This document shows positions 22,322-31,770 of a stretch of 64,000 nucleotides of DNA, piece by piece. Each line of letters starts with the position of its first letter. Position 1 is the first letter of the stretch. The position numbers were made by a program, and so were the translations under genes. The notes under the pieces were generated by a model that was not told the DNA's origin, made no database searches, and saw nothing but the letters and a program-made list of their open reading frames with translations. The stretch lies in assembly GCA_019137255.1 (NCBI GenBank), contig WPDH01000101.1, positions 310,001 through 374,000 on the forward strand. The letters run 5' to 3'. The stretch is from Corinectria fuckeliana (lineage: Eukaryota; Ascomycota; Sordariomycetes; Hypocreales; Nectriaceae).

Positions 22322-23965
22322 ATGGGTGACATAAAGCTGAAAGCAGCATCCGACGATGCAAAGTCCATCACCAGCCAGAGCCAGGGCGTAACCAGCGAGG
22401 TCGTCCGCGACCCTGCCAAGCGGTTCAACCTGTACAGCGTGCTGGGCATATCCTTCTCCATCACCGCAACTCCTCTGGGCATCGGCTCCTATCTGTCCGT
22501 CATCATCGGCGTCGGCGGGAGTCCCGTGTACTTGTACGGCTACATTGTAGCGGTTGCCATGAACCTCCTGGTTTGCCTCTCGCTGGCAGAGATTGCAGCC
22601 GTGCATCCTCATGCGTCTGGTAAGAAAACCCGAATTCACGACAACCCTGAAGCACTTTGCTGACCCCGTTCTTGTTTATTAGGCCAGATCTGGTGGACGG
22701 CTGTCCTCGCCCCGAAGAAGTACGCTCGCTCCTTGAGCTACGTCGCAGGGTGGCTGGCTTGCGCTGCCTGGTTCTTTTGGCTGGCTGCTGGATGTCTCAT
22801 CACGTCGCAACTGATCTGGGCCTTGGTCTGTGTGTGTAAGACGACGTTTGTGGTCCAGCCTTGGCATTACTACATCCTCTACGTGGCAACAGCCTTTCTG
22901 TCGCTGCTACTCAACATCCCGCTCATCAAGATATACCCATACATGTTGAAAGGCTCCGTCGTCTTCATCAACATGGGAGCTCTCTTCATCCTCATCATAC
23001 TCCTGGTCCGGGCGCACCCAAAGCAATCCGCAGAGTTTGTCTTCGTCGACTTCGTCAACCTCACTGGCTGGAGCTCCAATGGCATAATCTTCATGCTCGG
23101 GCTCCTGCCGGGCTCCGTCGCTGTCAACGCCTTTGATTGCGCCTCGCACATGGCCGAGGAGATGGACAATCCCAGCCGCCAGATCCCCCAGGTCATGGTT
23201 TGGTCGGCCTGCCTCAGCGCGTTGACGGGAATCCCCATGATTCTCGTCTACATGTTCTGCAACGTCGCTCCAGACAACCTCCTCGCACCGATTGGCGGCC
23301 AGCCCATTGCGCAGTTGATAATGGACGCCACTGACTCCCTTGTCTTGACCATACTGGGCATCCTCGTCTTCATCATCACCATGGCTTGTGCCGCGACTTG
23401 CACAATGACGACCTTCAGCCGCGTTTGGTGGTCGTTCGCGCGAGAAGGCGGCGTGCCCTTTTCGAAATGGATCAGCGTGATGAACGAGAGATGGGAGCTC
23501 CCCATCAATGCCATCATCTTCAGCACCATTGCGACGCTGCTCATTGGCACCATCGAGATCGGGTCCAGCACTGCCATCAACGCCATTCTCGGCACCAGCA
23601 TCCTGTGCATCTTTGGCTCGTACGCGATCCCCATCTTCTGTCTGGTCATCAACAGAAAGCAGGCCTTGACCGGGAGGCGGTACTTTTCTCTCGGCAGAGC
23701 TGGCATGACAATCAACATCATCGCCTTGGTCTGGATGGCCTACGACTTCGTCTGGCTGTGCTTTCCTTTGTATCTGCCGGTGACGGCGAACACAATGAAC
23801 TACTCGATTGCAGTGTTCGCGGGTGTGATACTTGTCACCGTGTGCAACTGGTTCTGCTACTCGAGAAAGGTGTACACTATCCCCGAACCTATGAACTTCT
23901 CGGCCGAGGCAACTCTCAACCTGGCAACTCGACAGGATTTTGACAAGGGAATAGCCCAGGTTTAG
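22322..23965 (+). CDS. Amino acid/GABA permease (APC superfamily)
   Basis: Exons 22322-22619 and 22683-23965 give 526 residues. The junction restores HASGQIWWTAVLAPKKYARSL, the classic helix-3 region of fungal GABA/choline/amino acid permeases. The N-terminus (FNLYSVLGISFSITATPLGI) and AFDCASHMAEEMDNPSRQIPQ in the middle are family signatures. About twelve membrane helices can be traced. It should import GABA, a related amino acid or another small nitrogen compound at the plasma membrane. GATA motifs upstream suggest nitrogen control. It is a plausible partner of the class-III aminotransferase about 11 kb away. Confidence 0.92.
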
Positions 23966-24370
23966 TTGTGGCCCTTTTGATAAGGGATTTTATTGTTTCG
24001 GTCTTAAATATGCTCTCTTCAACATCTTAGACAATAAAGTGTTTTATATCTTGCTGTAATCCCTCGATGAGGGAACTTAGTGTGTTACATTTACTGTGTT
24101 GTCACGCACTGCATCTTGCAGCATGCCTCGAGGTCTAAGATCAATGCTTTATAGACTGCGTTACTTACTGGGAAATGGTTATTGCGTTTTATGGTACTGG
24201 GTATAGTACCTTATAGGTTTTTCTTGGTTGTATCATTTACTGTGTTGCTTTCTTTATCTAAGATATCACAGAGGGCATATTTAAAACCAAGCTGTATCTT
24301 GTTGTAACGATACTCTTTGCCCAGATAGAATCTCCCGAGGTAATAATGGATATTTATTACTACGAACCGT
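23966..24370. other. Convergent intergenic region with dispersed repeat
   Basis: This AT-rich DNA lies between the 3' ends of the permease and the NmrA-like gene. It contains the forward dispersed-repeat copy at 24233-24292 and repeated TTTACTGTGTTG words. No gene is seen. Confidence 0.5.
24233..24292 (+). repeat. Dispersed short repeat, copy 2
   Basis: The segment ATTTACTGTGTTGCTTTCTT, then ATCTAAGATATCA and CATATTTAAAACCAA is shared, with substitutions, with 46210-46270 in the same orientation and with 7857-7908 in reverse. All three sit in AT-rich intergenic DNA. Confidence 0.55.
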
Positions 24371-25285
24371 CTAGACTGCAACTCCTCCGCCAGAACTCTT
24401 GTCGGCATCATCTAGAAACTCGTCGACCGTTCGAATCTTGAGCCCTTCGAAGTACTTGGCCTTTTGCGACTTCAACTTCTCCTGGGGTAGAAATCCGGCT
24501 CCGGAGATGGACCACATGTCATACTGAGCGGCGATGACTTTCTCTTCCGACTCCGCGTCATCAATCCGTTTCTGGATCTGCGCGGAAGAACAATGAGTGG
24601 TGGCCAGATGTAACCCCCGCTTCTCCAGCTTCTTCCCCACGCGGTTCCACGTTGTCGTCTCGCCGCAGACGTAGATGATCGGCTCCCAGTCTGGTTTGCT
24701 GATGAGTCGCGCGATGGCCTTGGCACCGTCCCTCGCGGCCGTAAAGGCAACCAGCTCGTCGCCCGTTCCAGGGATCGTCAGGGTCTTGGTGTCGAGATTC
24801 ACCGGGTGGAAGTCGCCGATGTCCTTGATGTAGCGTTTGGTGTTGGGGATGAGATAGTCTGTCAGCCAGCCGAGATTGAAGAGCGTCCACATGACGTCGG
24901 TTTGTTCTCTCAGAGCCTTCCGCACGGGCTCGTGGTTTGCGTAGTAGAAGGTCGGCTGGTCGGGATACTCGTCTGTGTTCCCGGCGTATTCAGAGGGAAT
25001 GTAGCGCTTGCACTTCGGGGATTGCTTGCAGGCCTCGAGGAGGGCGAGATGCGCCGTGGCGCTGCCCATCGAGTAGTCGAGGATGCCGGAGACGAGCGCA
25101 TCGCAGTCCCGGAGCTGTTCCACCAGCGAGGGCACCGAGTAGTCGGTGATTCTGAAGATGATATCATCTCGCTTGACCCAATCTTTCTCTGAGCGCGACA
25201 AGACGACCACCTCGTGGGACTCTGCCAAAAGCTCTTCGGCGAAGTAACGGGCAAAGTCCCCGGCTCCGGCAATTGCGACCCTCAT
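24371..25285 (-). CDS. NmrA-like / isoflavone-reductase-like NAD(P)-binding protein
   Basis: This single-exon gene encodes 304 residues. The N-terminal Rossmann motif MRVAIAGAGDFARY is followed by a VVLSR strand, then a KRYIPSEYAG segment and NLGWLTDYL, matching atypical SDRs of the NmrA/isoflavone-reductase-like group. Members either reduce aromatic or quinonoid substrates or act as redox-sensing regulators that bind NAD(P) without catalysis. The sequence does not settle which applies here. It lies between the permease and the two oxygenase genes. Confidence 0.88.
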   Translation of the reverse strand: MRVAIAGAGDFARYFAEELLAESHEVVVLSRSEKDWVKRDDIIFRITDYSVPSLVEQLRDCDALVSGILDYSMGSATAHLALLEACKQSPKCKRYIPSEYAGNTDEYPDQPTFYYANHEPVRKALREQTDVMWTLFNLGWLTDYLIPNTKRYIKDIGDFHPVNLDTKTLTIPGTGDELVAFTAARDGAKAIARLISKPDWEPIIYVCGETTTWNRVGKKLEKRGLHLATTHCSSAQIQKRIDDAESEEKVIAAQYDMWSISGAGFLPQEKLKSQKAKYFEGLKIRTVDEFLDDADKSSGGGVAV

Positions 25286-26059
25286 GATTCAGAAGATGTG
25301 GGAAATTTGGGAAAATGATTGATGGTTGTGCATGTTTTTCGAATTCTGGAATCGTGTTGTCAAGATTTAAATGCAGGCTCAGGCTCAGTTGGCTCCACGT
25401 CTATTCCCCGCTAAATGGGCCTCTTGGCCTAAGAATTTATCCGCTTATTAATGTAGAGGACGAAGCTCGTATGTGTCGCTATTGACTTCCCACTTCTTTT
25501 AGGTGGCATGTCGTATACTTAGCTCATGGAGATCGATACTCGCTGTCAGTTGCTTCACGGCACGTGGTTTTGCCGCGTGTCAGATAAGAGTCAATAAATG
25601 CTGCACCACTAATCAAAGACAGTTTTAATGGTACATTAGCCCGACTAGTTGTTCGACACCACGGCTGTGCTTATCAGTAGTGGACAAGTCAGAATGATAG
25701 TAGTAGACATGTATAAAGTAGTATTACCGTGATAGGCTGTCTGCAGCTACAACTTTAGTTCTACCCGCAAGTCATATCTTTACTGGAAATCATACCACAC
25801 AAAACATCAGTCAAGGGTTGCGCTTGGTGCAGGTTGTGAGGCTCATTGTTCATCTTGCCAGGAACAATTATCCCTTGCTTGAAAGAATAGAAAGGAAACA
25901 ACTTGTCCACTATTCACGTGAGAGACCTATGCACACCACTTTAGGTTTTACCCATCTCAAAAGATTTGCATTGCTAAGACGACATAGACACTGTTCTAAC
26001 ATCAACCTGATTGTGAAGACTTCATCATTTGTCATCCACACGACGGTTCCTCTCTCTCA
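25286..26059. other. Intergenic region, no gene seen
   Basis: This 774-bp region lies between the 5' end of the NmrA-like gene and the 3' end of the first oxygenase. ORFs are short and without family features. Confidence 0.4.
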
Positions 26060-26932
26060 TCAGCCGTCAAGCTTAAGAAACGTAGCAAGCTCCTTGTAGT
26101 CGTGCTGCCACAGGCCCGGAGATCCTGTGGGGTACTGTGACCGGTACGCAAGCATTTGCTGAGCCCGGGGCGACAACTGCCTGGCCAGCTTCATGTCAAC
26201 CAGGAACGGGTAAGCCTCCTCGGGAGTGAGGAACCCAGGCTGGAAGGTGAAGGCCACAGCTCGTCGGTACTGATCCGTGGTCCGGTTGGCACCTCCACCG
26301 TGGACCACCTTTCCCGGAACGAGGATGGCATCGCCCGCCTTCAACTCGGCTGGAATCGTCATTTCTGGCTTTCCACGGTCGTTGAAGTCCGGCCACAAGT
26401 GACTCCCCGGGATGACTCGGGTGGCGCCGTTCTCCTCGGTGAAATCTGTAAGTCCGATCAAGAAGTTCAACGAGACTTCCGGACCGCTTGGGCCCATGGT
26501 GACAAAGGGGTACTGGTTCTCCAAGTCGCGATGGAGCGGCTGGGCAGCGCTGTTTGGCCCGATCTCGATGACCTGGGCGCTGGTCATCCAGTAGGTGCCG
26601 GACTCTTCGCGGAAGACCTTTTCACAGAGGGTATGGACAAAGTCATCGTCCAGGAGCTCGTCACGGAACATTTTGCTGTGGGTGACAACGTTGGTCAGGC
26701 GCTTGGTGTTACTGCCGTGGAAGTCGGCTGTCCACTTGTCGGCATGCGTTGAGCCCGGGTTGAGCTTCTCCAGGACTGGATCGAGCTCGGTGTTGAATGC
26801 TCGGAGCTGGTCGGCTGTGAGGAAGTTCTCAAGGATGAGGCCGCCATCTTCGCGCGCAATCTTCATTATCTCATCAGGGTCGGCATCCCTGGGAAGACGA
26901 CGAAGCGTCGGCTTTGTAGTAGCAGCGGTCAT
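26060..26932 (-). CDS. Phytanoyl-CoA dioxygenase family Fe(II)/2-oxoglutarate oxygenase (first copy)
   Basis: This intronless gene encodes 290 residues, the typical length of fungal secondary-metabolite PhyH enzymes. The metal triad is visible as His134 and Asp136 in LHRDLENQ and His211 in KVVHGGGANRTT. The segment GATRVIPGSHLWPDF is the conserved core between them. Such enzymes use iron, oxygen and 2-oxoglutarate to hydroxylate, desaturate, epimerise or form endoperoxides on small molecules; FtmOx1-like and related enzymes are examples. The substrate is unknown. A second divergent member lies 1 kb away on the same strand. Confidence 0.92.
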   Translation of the reverse strand: MTAATTKPTLRRLPRDADPDEIMKIAREDGGLILENFLTADQLRAFNTELDPVLEKLNPGSTHADKWTADFHGSNTKRLTNVVTHSKMFRDELLDDDFVHTLCEKVFREESGTYWMTSAQVIEIGPNSAAQPLHRDLENQYPFVTMGPSGPEVSLNFLIGLTDFTEENGATRVIPGSHLWPDFNDRGKPEMTIPAELKAGDAILVPGKVVHGGGANRTTDQYRRAVAFTFQPGFLTPEEAYPFLVDMKLARQLSPRAQQMLAYRSQYPTGSPGLWQHDYKELATFLKLDG

Positions 26933-27954
26933 TGTGTATTGAGGAGGAGTGTAGTTGCGGAATGCACTTGGTTGTGACTTGTGAGCTGTGATTGCAAATG
27001 ATGTGTAGCAGAGGTCAAGGACAAGCCAAATGCAAATAGGATATCGGGGCTATTTTAGTTCCTTGTTGCTCTTGAAATGGACGAGTCTGGTGTCATGTTC
27101 GTATCCTTTCAACTCGCCGACAGTACTCGAGCGTCGTATATGTAGATAAGATAGGGCATATCAGCGTAGATAAAGTAGAAGCTGGGGTAGGTCACGCCGA
27201 GCCATGTACGACGTATCGCGGGGTCGGCGGCCGCATCCATTCCTCCGATAAGCCACAGTCATGTCGCTTACACTTGCCTTGCGATAAGAGATTGAGATGG
27301 ACATGGTGGCAATGAGATTACCTTCTGGCTCGTGCACTGCTGAGCTATCTATCTCCGGTTATCCGAGAGAAGTCGTGATAGGGTAGTTTTGACGTGGAAC
27401 ATCCTGATAGTCATCTCGCCTATCTGCGATGGAACTCTAGCTCGCTAAGACTCGGAGTTGCTAAAGTCCCCGTCGCATCACTATCGCCCACGTCATCTCT
27501 AGTGGCAGGGCCGTTGTTCCTATCAGCGCTGTGCATTTGTCACGCAGGGTCCAGAGATTCTGAAGGAGGGGCGCTGGGCAGCCAGAAGGCAATTATTGCT
27601 TGCCCTGTCCTTGTAGTGGCTGAGCGCGGTTTAACAACCAGCAACGGGTAGATACAGGATAATCATTAATCGAGGTACGTCAAGTGATACTCCAAGGTCT
27701 CTAACGTAAGACGGGCCTGCGCTTTTCGCAACCATGGAAGTCTTGGATTTTAAATGGTGAAAAATACTGGCTAGGCTGAAAATCAAATGCAAAATAATAC
27801 GCGGATGCATACCCATACCGTCGAACTCTTTGCCTTTCAACAATTCAGGAACAAGAAGCTGCTGCAGGGAGACAAACAGTTCTGAATTAAGACTGAACTA
27901 AGAGAAAGGGAAGCTATGCAGAAGTAATGACTCAAATGTGAGAGCCGATGCAAT
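26933..27954. other. Intergenic region between the two oxygenases
   Basis: This 1.0-kb region has no recognisable coding region. It contains GATAAG elements near 27147, 27250 and 27283, and an AT-rich end near 27720-27800. It should hold the promoter of the first oxygenase. Confidence 0.4.
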
Positions 27955-28963
27955 TTAATACATGTCTCCCAGGGGTTGCTGTCTTCCAAGAGCTGCCAGG
28001 GGATGTCCTTCCTTTATCCATCCCAAGAAAGGTGCACTGAGGTTGTATCCGATAAGCTGGAGCATCTTATCATCGTACCATTCCTTCAGCTTCTCGGGAT
28101 CATTGTTCAGGTACTGGTTCTCTTCCTGATAGAGCACGCACTGTCAGCGAAAAGATCGAATTAAACGGCATTGCAAGAGTACATACTTGTCGGAGGAAGC
28201 CCTTTGTCATGAAGCAGCTGTAGGCCAAACGCTCCTCATCCTTGGTAGTGTTGGCTGAGCCGCCATGGTAGCAGGATGAAAGGAACACGAATGCATCGCC
28301 AGGGTTGAGCTCGGCATAGTAGGCGAGGTCTTCGCTGGGCGGCGTAGAGTGGTTCCAGAGGTGCGACCCGGGAATAAACCTCGTTGCGCCGTTTGCCCTT
28401 GTCGTCTTCTTCCCCCCGACAAAGAAGCCGATTCCCAAATCCTGGCCTATCTCGTAGTCTTCAGCCGTCATCTGCTTGACGACCCTGTGATGGATCATGT
28501 CATCCCGGTGCAGGCCCTGCGCGGCAGCACCCGGCCCAATGGAGAAGATGATGGTGTTGTTGAGCTGCGGCTCAGACGTGCTGGTCTGGAGATCCTGGCC
28601 CAGGTAGTTGCTGACGGTGCTGGACAGCAAGGTGCGGCAGATGTCCTGGTACGGCTTGTAGCACACAATCTTCTCCATGAAGACCTTGGACTTGCCTGCC
28701 AGCCCGTTTACACGACGCGTCTGCACGGGGAAGAAGTCGCCCTTCCATGGCTTGTCAGCTTCGATGTACGGCCTCGTGTCCTTTTCGATTTGAGCCAGGT
28801 CGGCAGGAGACACGGCGTTCCTGATGATGCAACCGCCGGCCTTGATCATGGCGTCAAGGATCTCGTCGTGGGTGACGGTTGCGTTGTCGAAGGCTTTGAC
28901 CTCGGGCACAGGTCGCTTCCGATCATCCTCGAAACCGACTAAGCTAGGGGAGACTTGACCCAT
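27955..28963 (-). CDS. Phytanoyl-CoA dioxygenase family Fe(II)/2-oxoglutarate oxygenase (second copy)
   Basis: Exons 28187-28963 and 27955-28140 give 320 residues; a 46-bp intron joins FLRQ to CVLYQEENQYL. The iron ligands are His152 and Asp154 in GLHRDDMIHH and His233 in SSCYHGGSANTT, with ANGATRFIPGSHLW between them. Compared with the first copy it has a longer loop after HxD (GQDLGIGFFVGGKK) and a C-terminal extension, so the two are related but not a recent duplication. The function is presumably oxidation of a specialised metabolite. Confidence 0.92.
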
Positions 28964-29687
28964 TGTTGATTGTTGAGGTGAGCGGTGATGCTTTTGACTG
29001 GCGGGGTTTGTAGAGTGTCAAATGTGGGATGAGGGTTGTTGTTTGTCAGAAACGAGTCGCTGAACAGTGGCCTTTTGGGACTTTGGAGTCCTCTTTAATA
29101 CCTTGCATTCCCCTACAGGGGACGCTCGGCGAAAAGACTCCTCTACTGCTCGAATCAGTTCATTTACCCGGCCTTGCGGCTGCTATTCTACTGCTCGGCG
29201 TCAGTTTCCTTGCGTAAATTCATGCGAATCCCCACAATAGATAAGAGCCGAATGGGCGACCACGAAATTGCCGAAGTTGGATCTGGTTATCGATGCATCT
29301 CTTGTTATTATTATTAATCCAGCACCCGCATATGCTAATAATCAGGTAGCTTCTCCTTGGCAGCTTCATTCAGATGGATGGTCGCGGAAAAGCTGTTCCG
29401 GATCCTCGCCACTGCTGGAAGTCGCAAGCCGTTACTCAGGGTTTGAGGCTCCAAATGGCGGAAAGCGTTGGAGAGTTGGCTGAAGCGGGTGGCAATAGTG
29501 GTGAGGGACTTGACAAGGTAGCCTCGGCAATGCGACCTCTAAATCGAGAAGTTGGCAGCTCGGTATCCTACTAGAGATGCAATGAGGCTAATTCGAGGGC
29601 TGTTCCCTACCTATCTTGTCAATGAAAACAGTGCTACCTAGGTACTCACTTTAATGAGACTCGGGATCTACACCATTCCTCCCATCG
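28964..29687. other. Intergenic region, no gene seen
   Basis: This 724-bp region upstream of the second oxygenase has only short ORFs without recognisable motifs. Confidence 0.4.
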
Positions 29688-30386
29688 TCAGCCCTGATTG
29701 TGGTATAATTCACCCTCGTTTTCTGGCTGTGCATGCCGCTCAAGCAAGCGAAAGGTGCTCATGACAAAGCTTTCATCGAGCTTAGGGCGAGCACTCATGT
29801 ACACTCCCAGTCTCCTAGCCGCGTCCAGCTTCTCCTCTGGGGACTGCTCAGGCCACTTTAGAGTGAACAATGAACCGACTGGACTGGGTTTCTTTGTCGT
29901 GGGTGCCGTATCAGATGGATTGCTAGCCTTCTCTACCGTCTGAGACGTCAGCGGGAGGATTCCGTAGATGCGCCGACAGAACTGGAGCAATGCCTCAAAG
30001 CTCTCACGGCTCCTAACATGGTATGTCGGTATGGCGCCGTCGTAGAGGCAGCTTGTAATGCAGTCCATGTCCTCGTAGCGGGAGCGGTATTCCTGTTTTT
30101 GTTCGTAGCTTTGGCTCCGAACGGTGTGGCTAGAAAGGCTTAGTTGGGCACGGGAAGAGAGCCTGTACTTAATGCTTCAGAGCCTGGTCGTAATTTGACT
30201 AGGCAGAATTCAACTCGTAGGGACGGGGCTTACTATCTCCGACATAGATTGCAAACTCACTTGATACTTGATTTCCCAATCATTCATACCCGGCCAAATG
30301 ACTGCAACCTGACCGAGACACTGGTTAGACAGTATCCCTGGAGTGAGTTGTCGGACGCATTCGATTTCTTGGGGCTGGAAGGACAT
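29688..30386 (-). CDS. Hypothetical small protein, two exons
   Basis: The proposed exons are 30261-30386 and 30092-29688, joined across a 168-bp GT-AG intron so that WEIKYQ continues into EYRSRYEDMDC. This gives 176 residues. The second exon is clearly open (405 bp) and has a charged, folded-protein-like composition (FEALLQFCRRIYGILPL, EEKLDAARRLGVYM). I do not recognise a family. The intron and start are inferred from phase and consensus and could differ; a longer exon 2 starting near 30175 is also open. Confidence 0.5.
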
Positions 30387-30821
30387 GGGTGCTGTAGATG
30401 GAGAGGTGCTCTGTGAAAAGACATGTGGACTGTGGAAGACATGTGAGGTATGCGGGCTGCATGTTGATGCCGGAGTGCCCAACATACAGTTCTTTGATAG
30501 GCGTCTGGCGACTGAACCCTCCTAGTGGCAAGAAACAAGTCATCACGCCATTCCGTCCACTTACCGTCGCCAGAGTGCAAGCCCGCATAGCCACATCAAT
30601 CAATAGCATTTACCGGTCAAGATGTTTCTTCCCTGGCTGGTTGTCGTCAAGGAAGCACAAATAACGAAGAAACTCGGCGACAAAGTTTTGAAATCTAAGA
30701 AGCACGGATTTTGACCTAGTAGGCTCAACGCACTCTATGAAAAACTAAAACCCAACCAACGGGTGCTTTGTTACTGGGCCGACTTGCCTCGCCGTGCCAC
30801 GAACCCATAGAGCGTAATCTT
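30387..30821. other. Intergenic region, no gene seen
   Basis: This 435-bp region lies between the 3' end of the GNAT gene and the hypothetical gene. No convincing coding sequence is present. Confidence 0.35.
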
Positions 30822-31446
30822 CTAGGTTGGGTCCCGTAGATCCGTTTCTTCCCGTGCGCTGGTCAACTCCAACCCGGATTTCCTCATGACATTCTGACAC
30901 GCCGGATTGTCCGGTTCTGTGATGGCTGAGATGTACTCGTCTTTGACATCGCCGTCTCCAAATACAGTCTTCTTGTCAACCTTGACCTCGGCACCCTCTC
31001 TGGGCAACGCCCACCATACGTGGAGGAACCCTTTGAGAAACTCGGTGGCGTAACCTTTGCCCCAGTGCTCTTTCAGAAATGAATATCCCAGCTCAGGCCA
31101 GCCCTGCTCTCCCGTCCGCGTGCCGTTTCCTCCGAGACCGATGAATTCACTCGTCTCCGAGAGGCAAATAGCCCAGTCATAACGGTCGATATCGAGTGGG
31201 GGGGGGCAGACGTAGGGCAAGGCTTTCCTTGGTCTCGTCGATAGTTATGTCAGGTCTGCCCTGGATAGACCTCATCATGACTTCGGGCTGCGAGCGAAGG
31301 AGCCGCAATGCCTCTAGGTCATTTTCTGTCATCGGTCGCATAGTCAGACGGTCAGTCCGCCAAGGTTGGCGCTCATCGTTGCGAGGAAGTGGTTGCTTTG
31401 GGAGATTCGTCTTGACGGTTGCCCACTCGATGGGAGCTGCCTCCAT
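30822..31446 (-). pseudogene. GNAT-family N-acetyltransferase, apparently frameshifted at a C9 run
   Basis: The N-terminal part (from 31446) reads WRTDRLTMRPMTENDLEALR, typical of GNAT (Acetyltransf_3) proteins. It stays in frame to LALRLPPP at a run of nine C on the coding strand (31198-31206 on the plus strand). Downstream the acetyl-CoA-binding half (FIGLGGNG, ELGYSFLKEHWGKGYATE, NPACQNVMRKSG) continues in another frame. Removing one C would join the halves into about 207 residues, the usual size. No splice signals explain the shift. It is either a homopolymer sequencing error or a genuine inactivating insertion. The family transfers acetyl groups from acetyl-CoA to amines. Confidence 0.8.
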
Positions 31447-31770
31447 GGTAGCGAAATAAAAGTAGGTAATTAGTCGATGTAAGAGCTGGATTGTGGCTTC
31501 AATTAACAGTTATGCTTTTTATGGAAGAAGCAATGAGACGAAGCAGGATGTTACTCTTTGATCAGTTATAGTAGTCATTCAATGAGGGGCAAGTCTATTT
31601 AATGAGTCACGAACGCAATATTTTTAAGCCAACTACAGCAAAAGTCCCTGTCGTCAACTGATGCGTTAATGGCTTAACCAATCATCTTGTTGCCCGGCCT
31701 CCGCATGCTCACCGTGACTCATGCTCTAACATAACCACTGCGATGTCATACTCCCCTACAGACTAACAGC
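31447..31770. other. Short intergenic region, no gene seen
   Basis: This 324-bp region is AT-rich and lies between the GH115 3' end and the GNAT promoter. Confidence 0.35.

Noticed and set aside
27394..27651. 85-residue plus-strand ORF between the oxygenases
   Set aside because: Low-complexity product, no family feature and no supporting neighbour exon.
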